From: Acidimicrobiia bacterium
GTDB taxonomy: Bacteria; Actinomycetota; Acidimicrobiia; Spongiisociales; UBA5794
Assembly (NCBI GenBank): GCA_029934555.1
Contig: JAOZMA010000071.1
Location: forward strand, 1 to 9,469
DNA length: 9,469 nucleotides
Direction of reading: 5' to 3'
Below are positions 4,950 to 9,469 of the stretch, one piece after another (the stretch's first letter is position 1; each line of letters begins with the position of its first letter). Made by a program: the position numbers and the translations under genes. The notes under the pieces were generated by a model that was given only the letters and a program-made list of their open reading frames with translations, was not told the DNA's origin and did not search any database.

Positions 4950-7331
4950 TCAGGTCTCAGACTTCTCGATGATCGCCATGGCGACCTTCTCCTGGGTGAT
5001 CGGCATCGACTTGATGCGAACTCCGAGTGCGTTGTACACGGCGTTCGCGATCACCGGGGCGGCACCGATCATGGTGTGCTCTCCGACGCCCCTGGCCCCG
5101 AACGGGCCGTCGGGTTGGGGGACCTCGACGATGATCGGGATGATCTCGTCGGGGATGTCGAAGGCCGTCGGGATCTTGTAGTCGGTGAAGTTCGGGTTCA
5201 GGAGCTTCCCGTTCTCGTCGAACCGCATGTCTTCGTACAGGACGGTCGCCAGTCCCTGGACCAGGCCTCCGGTGATCTGGCCGTTCACTAGATCCGGGTT
5301 GATAGCGCGGCCCGCATCGACCGCGAGCGCGGCCTTGCGAACCCAGATACGGCCGGTGTCCTTGTCGATCTCGAGCACGACACCCGTGGCGCCCACCGTG
5401 TAATGGACATTCGGATGGCCACCCTGTCCGGTCTCGGGATCGCTGTTGGCGTTGGTGAACTCGGGCATGAACTTGCCGCTGGCGACGATCGGCCCACCAC
5501 GCCACGTGCCGTCCTCGGTCTGGATGCCGTCGATGACGAAGTCCCGCAGCGGCTTCGAGAAGCTCTCGTCGGTTCGGCATTTGACTGCCTCATCTTCGAG
5601 ATAGAGCGAGTCGTCCTCGTAGCCGTAGACCTGGTGGATGACGTCGAAGATCTTCCCGCGAGCTTCGATCGCTGCCTTCTCAACGGCGAGGCCCGAACTC
5701 CATGTCACGTGCGATGCGACCGTCTGCCACTCGTACGGATTCCGATCGGTATCCGGGGTCTCGACCCGGATCTTCTCAACCGGAACCGACAACACCTCGC
5801 CTGCGATCTGAGCCATGACGGTCAGGTAACCCTGACCGAGCTCCATTCCCGACACCGAGATGTTGATACTGCCGTCTTCGTTGAACTTGAGGAACGATGC
5901 GGACGACGAGTTGGGTGGCATCGCCGGCGCCTTCCAGAAGAGGGCGATTCCCTTCCCGATCACCGTGTTCGGGTTGTCCGACTCCTCTTCGACACCCCAA
6001 TCGATGGCCGCCGCGGTCTTGTCGATCGCCTCGAGCATCCCCGACGGGTTCATCGACGCGCCGTATGCGAGTTCGTCACCTTCAACGATGGCGTTCTTTC
6101 GCCGGAACTCGACGGCATCCATCCCGATGGCTTCCGCTATGCGGTCCATGTGCGATTCGAGTCCGAAGTGGAACTCGGAGTAGCCGAAGCCGCGGTAGGG
6201 GCCGCCGGGGGGAAGGTTGGTGTAGATGCACAGCGAGTCGTTCGTGATGTTCGGAACCCGATACGGCCCGGTCGCGGAGAGGCCGGCAGCGTTGACCACG
6301 TTGGCCCCATACTCGACGTACGCGCCTGCGTCCCAATAGAGCTTGTGCTCGACGGCGGTGATGGTGCCGTCGTTCATGACACCGACCTTGAGTTCGGCGA
6401 CCACGCCCTGGCGCTGATAGGTGTTGTAGAACTCTTGCTCTCTGGTCCACCGCAGCTTGACCGGGCGACCCTTGACCAGCGTGGCCATGGCGGCTCCCAT
6501 GATCTCCATGGAGACGCCCGCCTTGCCGCCGAATCCGCCCCCGACGTACGGGGTGATGACGCGAACGTCCTTGTGGGTGAGTCCCAGCGGTGCGAGGGCC
6601 TCGGCGAAGAGGTGCCGCTGCGTGTGCGGGGATTGCGATGCGGTCCACACGGTGAGCCGGTCGGCCTGATCGAATTTGCTAACGGTGACGTGCGGTTCGA
6701 TGGCGCAGTGAGCGTAACGCGGCACCTCGTACGTGTCTTCAAGCACGTAGTCGGCTTCGGCGAACGCTTTCTCGGTGTCACCCTTTCGGATCTTCCTCAA
6801 GTGGGCGATGTTGGTGTCGGTCTGGGGGAAGAACCAGGGAACGTGGGTGTAGTCCTCGAGATCGGGATGGATCAACTCGGCGCCATCGGCAACCGCGCTC
6901 TTTGGATCGAGGAGCGGCGTCAGAACCTCGTACTCGACTTCGATGAGCTTGGCTGCCTGCACTGCCTCGCGATGGCTTCGAGCGATGACTCCCGCCACCT
7001 GCTCTCCCACAAAGCGGACGTAGTCCTGGGCGAAGATGTAGCGGTCTTCCATGTACATGCCGAACTTGTATGGAAAGTCCTTGCCGGTGGCGATCCGCAC
7101 GACACCCTTCGCCGCTTCGGCTTTGGATGTGTCGATGGACACGATCCTGGCGTAGGCATGCGGGCTCTCGACGATTGCGGCATGCAGGAGCCCCGGCCCG
7201 AAGTCCATGTCATCGACGAACTCTGCAGCGCCACTGACCTTGTCGAGGCCGTCGATTCTCACGGCAGAGGTACCCACGGTCTTGAGTTCACCGCTCTCGG
7301 GCTTGGCTTCGAATGGATAATCCGTCGTCAT
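4950..7331 (-). CDS. Molybdopterin-binding large subunit of xanthine-dehydrogenase-family hydroxylase
   Basis: This 793-residue subunit carries the molybdenum active site of a three-subunit hydroxylase that adds oxygen from water to a carbon, usually next to a ring nitrogen. Visible motifs are the substrate-access region at the N-terminus (RIDGLDKVSGAAEF), Gln233 in ASQSPH, GGGFGGK (264-270), PYRGFG (378-383), MELGQG (496-501), VDAGRAINP and the catalytic Glu751 in GARGVGE. The AYRCSFR loop of true CO dehydrogenases is absent, so it is not a CO dehydrogenase. Compared with bovine xanthine oxidase from memory, the purine-binding Glu802 (GGGFGGKE) is Ala271 and Arg880 is Ala348, while Phe914 is kept as Phe382. 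Xanthine is therefore doubtful as substrate. The ATG at 7329-7331 overlaps the small-subunit stop as ATGA, with a GGAGAGG-type ribosome site upstream, and matches the family N-terminus; in-frame codons further upstream lie inside the small-subunit gene. Gene order is FAD, iron-sulfur, molybdenum subunit, as in cox-type operons. Confidence 0.93.
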   Translation of the reverse strand: MTTDYPFEAKPESGELKTVGTSAVRIDGLDKVSGAAEFVDDMDFGPGLLHAAIVESPHAYARIVSIDTSKAEAAKGVVRIATGKDFPYKFGMYMEDRYIFAQDYVRFVGEQVAGVIARSHREAVQAAKLIEVEYEVLTPLLDPKSAVADGAELIHPDLEDYTHVPWFFPQTDTNIAHLRKIRKGDTEKAFAEADYVLEDTYEVPRYAHCAIEPHVTVSKFDQADRLTVWTASQSPHTQRHLFAEALAPLGLTHKDVRVITPYVGGGFGGKAGVSMEIMGAAMATLVKGRPVKLRWTREQEFYNTYQRQGVVAELKVGVMNDGTITAVEHKLYWDAGAYVEYGANVVNAAGLSATGPYRVPNITNDSLCIYTNLPPGGPYRGFGYSEFHFGLESHMDRIAEAIGMDAVEFRRKNAIVEGDELAYGASMNPSGMLEAIDKTAAAIDWGVEEESDNPNTVIGKGIALFWKAPAMPPNSSSASFLKFNEDGSINISVSGMELGQGYLTVMAQIAGEVLSVPVEKIRVETPDTDRNPYEWQTVASHVTWSSGLAVEKAAIEARGKIFDVIHQVYGYEDDSLYLEDEAVKCRTDESFSKPLRDFVIDGIQTEDGTWRGGPIVASGKFMPEFTNANSDPETGQGGHPNVHYTVGATGVVLEIDKDTGRIWVRKAALAVDAGRAINPDLVNGQITGGLVQGLATVLYEDMRFDENGKLLNPNFTDYKIPTAFDIPDEIIPIIVEVPQPDGPFGARGVGEHTMIGAAPVIANAVYNALGVRIKSMPITQEKVAMAIIEKSET

Positions 7332-7789
7332 TCTGAGCCCCCCTCTCCAGCGGCGAGGACGGCGTCGATGATCGGCTCGTAACCGGTACAGCGGCAGAGA
7401 TTGCCGGCGAGGGCCTCCTGCACGTCGTGGCGTGTGGGGTTCGGGTTGTTGTCGAGCAACTCCGTGGCCGAGAGGACGATGCCCGGCGCACAGAAACCGC
7501 ACTGGAACGAGTTGTTCTGGATGAACAGGGTCTGCAGTTCGCTCATCCCGTCGTAGCTGATTCCCTCGACCGTCGTGATCTCGTGGCCATCGGCTTCAAC
7601 AGCGAGTATGAGGCAGCTCCGCACCGTGCGGCCGTCCATGATGACGGTGCACGAGCCACAGTCGCCGCGCTCGCATCCGATCTTGGGGCTCTTGACCCCG
7701 ATCCGTTCCCTCAGGACATCGAGAAGCACGTCGGCGGGCGCGACGTCGAGCGCCCAGTCTTCGCCGTTGACTTTGATAGTGAGATTCAT
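7328..7789 (-). CDS. Small 2x[2Fe-2S] subunit of molybdenum hydroxylase
   Basis: This 153-residue subunit passes electrons from the molybdenum centre to the FAD subunit. The N-terminal plant-ferredoxin-like domain binds one [2Fe-2S] cluster with Cys39, Cys44, Cys47 and Cys59 (CERGDCGSC, then C). The C-terminal four-helix domain binds the second with Cys97, Cys100, Cys132 and Cys134 (CGFC and CRCTGY). All eight ligands are present and the length is normal. The ATG at 7787-7789 begins MNLTIKVNG, the expected family start, with AGAGGA 5 bases upstream; an in-frame start ten codons earlier would overlap the FAD-subunit gene and lacks support. It begins 10 bases after the FAD-subunit stop, and its stop overlaps the large-subunit start by 4 bases, which points to translational coupling. 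Confidence 0.95.
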   Translation of the reverse strand: MNLTIKVNGEDWALDVAPADVLLDVLRERIGVKSPKIGCERGDCGSCTVIMDGRTVRSCLILAVEADGHEITTVEGISYDGMSELQTLFIQNNSFQCGFCAPGIVLSATELLDNNPNPTRHDVQEALAGNLCRCTGYEPIIDAVLAAGEGGSE

Positions 7790-7799
7790 CGTCGTCCTC

Positions 7800-8684
7800 T
7801 CAAATGAGCCGCGTGCCATATGCGGGACCTGTGCCGGCGAGCCTCTCGGTTACTGCAACCAGCCCCCGTTTCAGCATCACCTCCGTCATGCGAACGCGGT
7901 ACTCCGCGGATGCCCGGATGTCGGTAATCGGACTGATCTCGTCGCGAACCATTGCGGCTGCTTCGGCCACGAGAGCGTCGTCGAGCGGCTTGCCTCTGAG
8001 GGCGTCTTCGATCCGGATCGACCGGATCGGCGTGGGAGCAACCGCTCCGAACGCGACGCGATATTCATGATCCGGGTATGCGATGATCCCGACGGCTGCC
8101 TGGGCGAGGTCCTCGCCGCCGTAGCGCATCAACTTGACGTAGACACCGCCATGCTGCCGCAGGGCGATGGTCAGATGGGTGACGACTTCGTCCTCGGTGC
8201 GCGCTGTCTGACGAAGCCCGATGAACCAGTCGTTGATGTCAACGCTGCGATCCCCATCGGGTCCCGTGAGGTGAACGGTGGTGTCGTACACGAGCAGCAC
8301 GGGCCCAGCGTCACATGAGGGGACGGCCGAGCAGATGTTCCCGACCATGGTTGCCCGGTTGCGGATGCCTTGAGATGCCACTGTCTCGGCCATCTCGGCC
8401 AGCAACGGAGCACGCTCCTTGACGACGTCCGACTCGATCAGATCCGTGAACGTGACGAGCGCTCCGAGGTGAAGGGTGTCGCCGTTCATCTTGAGGTCGT
8501 GGAGTCCAGGGACGTTCTTGATATCGACCACCAGGTCGGGGGCGATGGCATCGTCGCGAAGCCAGGCGACGAGATCGGTACCCCCGGCGAGGACACGGAC
8601 CGAACCGGAGTGGTTCGCAAGAAGATCGGTTGCTTCGGCAAGAGTTGCAGGACGTCGGTAGTCGAACTCATTAGCGATGACCAC
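7800..8684 (-). CDS. FAD-binding medium subunit of molybdenum hydroxylase
   Basis: This 294-residue flavoprotein subunit passes electrons from the iron-sulfur subunit to the final acceptor. Two FAD-contacting motifs are visible: LAGGTDL (32-38), and a second loop at 112-125 reading TMVGNICSAVPSCD, which corresponds to the usual T-x-G-G-N-x-x-x-A-x-P-x-x-D. The first Gly of the GGN is Val here, a mild deviation. The C-terminal domain (about 180-280) has the pattern of the CO dehydrogenase flavoprotein C-terminal domain. No [4Fe-4S]-binding insertion like that of 4-hydroxybenzoyl-CoA reductase is seen. The start is GTG at 8682-8684, chosen because GGGAGG lies 6 bases upstream and the protein begins with the typical FDYRRPATLAEA segment. 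It is the first gene of the hydroxylase set, 87 bases after the DUF1116 gene. Confidence 0.93.
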   Translation of the reverse strand: MVIANEFDYRRPATLAEATDLLANHSGSVRVLAGGTDLVAWLRDDAIAPDLVVDIKNVPGLHDLKMNGDTLHLGALVTFTDLIESDVVKERAPLLAEMAETVASQGIRNRATMVGNICSAVPSCDAGPVLLVYDTTVHLTGPDGDRSVDINDWFIGLRQTARTEDEVVTHLTIALRQHGGVYVKLMRYGGEDLAQAAVGIIAYPDHEYRVAFGAVAPTPIRSIRIEDALRGKPLDDALVAEAAAMVRDEISPITDIRASAEYRVRMTEVMLKRGLVAVTERLAGTGPAYGTRLI

Positions 8685-8701
8685 GAATAGCCTCCCTCGT
8701 C

Positions 8702-8716
8702 GCCCCCGGTGGGGGC
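8702..8716 (-). repeat. Short GC-rich hairpin before the FAD-subunit gene
   Basis: The minus strand reads GCCCCC, loop ACC, GGGGGC, a 6-bp all-GC stem that can gain a U-G pair at its base. It lies between the DUF1116 stop and the FAD-subunit ribosome site, about 5 bases before GGGAGG. It may be a weak terminator, an mRNA processing or stability element, or chance in GC-rich DNA. There is no U-tract. The rest of the 87-base gap (8685-8771) has no clear promoter, although TAGGAT on the minus strand near 8720 could pass as a -10. Confidence 0.4.
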
Positions 8717-8771
8717 ATCCTACAAACTTTTCCAGAGGCCTCAGCGAGGACCCTCCTAAGTGGGTGATGGG

Positions 8772-9469
8772 TCACTGGAGAGTTACCGCCAGTGCGTTGA
8801 TTCCCTGAACGAAGCACTCGATTGGAGCCTCCACCAGTCCGGCGCCGACCATCCCCGTGCCGGGCACTTTGCCGGCAACTCCGGTGTTGATCTGCGGAAG
8901 GACCTCGGTACGTACCACCCGGGCGGCGTCGATGCCGACCGGCGTGCCACGGAACTCGAGCATCGGGATCTGATACATCGGGTGCTCGGCCATCGTGATC
9001 TCGTACATCGCAAGCGTGCGGCGGACCGCTCCTGCGGCCGTTCCTCCGACGAAGCCGACGATCGCCGGTGCTGCTGCCATGGCAAGTCCTCCCAGGCCGA
9101 CCGTCTCGGTGATCGTCGAGTCACCGATGTCGGGGCTTGCGTCCTCCTCGGTGAACGAGCCGAGGTAGAGGCCGTCGACCGGTGGTGCGGGGGCGATGAA
9201 CCACTCGTCGCCGGTGCCCGACAGCCTGATCCCGAAGTCGGTCCCATTGCGGGCCATGACGGTGACCAGGCTGGAGGCGGGCACGCCCGATGCCGCGTCG
9301 GAGCCGAGCTTGCCGGAGGCCATGACCAGATTGAGCATGAAGTGGTCGTTGCCTTCGATGAAGTCGAAGACCTCCCGACGCTGGTCGAGTGGTGCATCGG
9401 CACCGTTGATGAGCGACCCGGCGATCTCCCTGAGGAACAGCGACGTCACGGCCCGGTTTCTGTTGTGCC
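8772..9469 (-). CDS. DUF1116 (YlbE/AllG-like) protein, C-terminal part
   Basis: The frame is open to the right edge and stops with TGA at 8772-8774, giving about 231 residues, roughly the C-terminal half of a family that usually exceeds 400. Visible family features are NRNRAVTSLFLREIA at the window edge, the Gly/Ala-rich middle (GLAMAAAPAIVGFVGG, followed by a helix ending EITMAEHPMYQIP), and the C-terminal block with GTPVGIDAARVV, INTGVAG, GTGMVGAG and APIECFVQGINAL. In E. coli, YlbE/AllG works with FdrA/AllF and AllH in transferring a carbamoyl group from oxalurate, giving oxamate and carbamoyl phosphate during anaerobic allantoin use. The exact activity here is inferred from family membership. 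It is on the same strand as the hydroxylase genes, 87 bases upstream, so co-transcription is possible. A GTG at 9449 is not treated as the start because similarity continues upstream to the edge. Confidence 0.8.
   Translation of the reverse strand, partial: HNRNRAVTSLFLREIAGSLINGADAPLDQRREVFDFIEGNDHFMLNLVMASGKLGSDAASGVPASSLVTVMARNGTDFGIRLSGTGDEWFIAPAPPVDGLYLGSFTEEDASPDIGDSTITETVGLGGLAMAAAPAIVGFVGGTAAGAVRRTLAMYEITMAEHPMYQIPMLEFRGTPVGIDAARVVRTEVLPQINTGVAGKVPGTGMVGAGLVEAPIECFVQGINALAVTLQ

Noticed and set aside
4950..7331. Large subunit of a CO dehydrogenase (coxL)
   Set aside because: The gene order matches cox operons, but the active-site loop is PYRGFG and not the AYRCSFR of true CO dehydrogenases, so CO oxidation is not supported.
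5403..7382. Long plus-strand open frame of 659 codons
   Set aside because: It is fully antisense to the molybdopterin subunit, whose motifs are clear, and shows no domain of its own.

Overview
The window is GC-rich and tightly packed, with short gaps and start/stop overlaps. It suggests a free-living bacterium, most likely an actinomycete-type lineage (Actinomycetota, perhaps Acidimicrobiia). The basis is codon use, an acidic lipoprotein with a classic lipobox, a secreted lamin-tail-domain protein, and stem-loops without U-tracts at gene ends. The lineage is an inference from style, not from a marker gene.

Layout. The left edge holds the C-terminal end of a plus-strand lamin-tail-domain protein (2-304), convergent with a small minus-strand lipoprotein (387-932). 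Everything further right is on the minus strand and reads right to left. In transcription order it is: the C-terminal half of a DUF1116 (YlbE/AllG-type) protein (9469-8772, cut by the window edge); a three-subunit molybdenum hydroxylase in the order FAD subunit (8684-7800), 2x[2Fe-2S] subunit (7789-7328), molybdopterin subunit (7331-4950); a GNAT-like protein (4923-4165); a thiolase-fold protein (4172-2997); and its DUF35 Zn-ribbon/OB-fold partner (2997-2650). After a 216-base gap comes an NCS2 nucleobase permease of the UraA type (2433-1186), closed by a strong stem-loop. From the FAD subunit to the DUF35 protein, spacings run from an 8-nt overlap to a 26-nt gap, so these six genes look like one operon.

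How the genes may work together. Transport of a nucleobase-like heterocycle (NCS2 permease), its hydroxylation next to nitrogen (xanthine-dehydrogenase-family enzyme) and carbamoyl/ureido chemistry (DUF1116, known from allantoin/oxalurate catabolism) fit an oxidative N-heterocycle catabolic locus. Two details argue against plain xanthine: the permease has the Glu-type (uracil-like) NCS2 motif, and the molybdenum subunit has alanine at both positions that bind purine in bovine xanthine oxidase. The thiolase + DUF35 + GNAT-like trio is unexpected in such a locus. The thiolase also has proline where the catalytic cysteine should be. The most interesting features are this gene combination, the altered thiolase, and a 14-bp hairpin in the permease leader that could alternate with a helix hiding the Shine-Dalgarno sequence.
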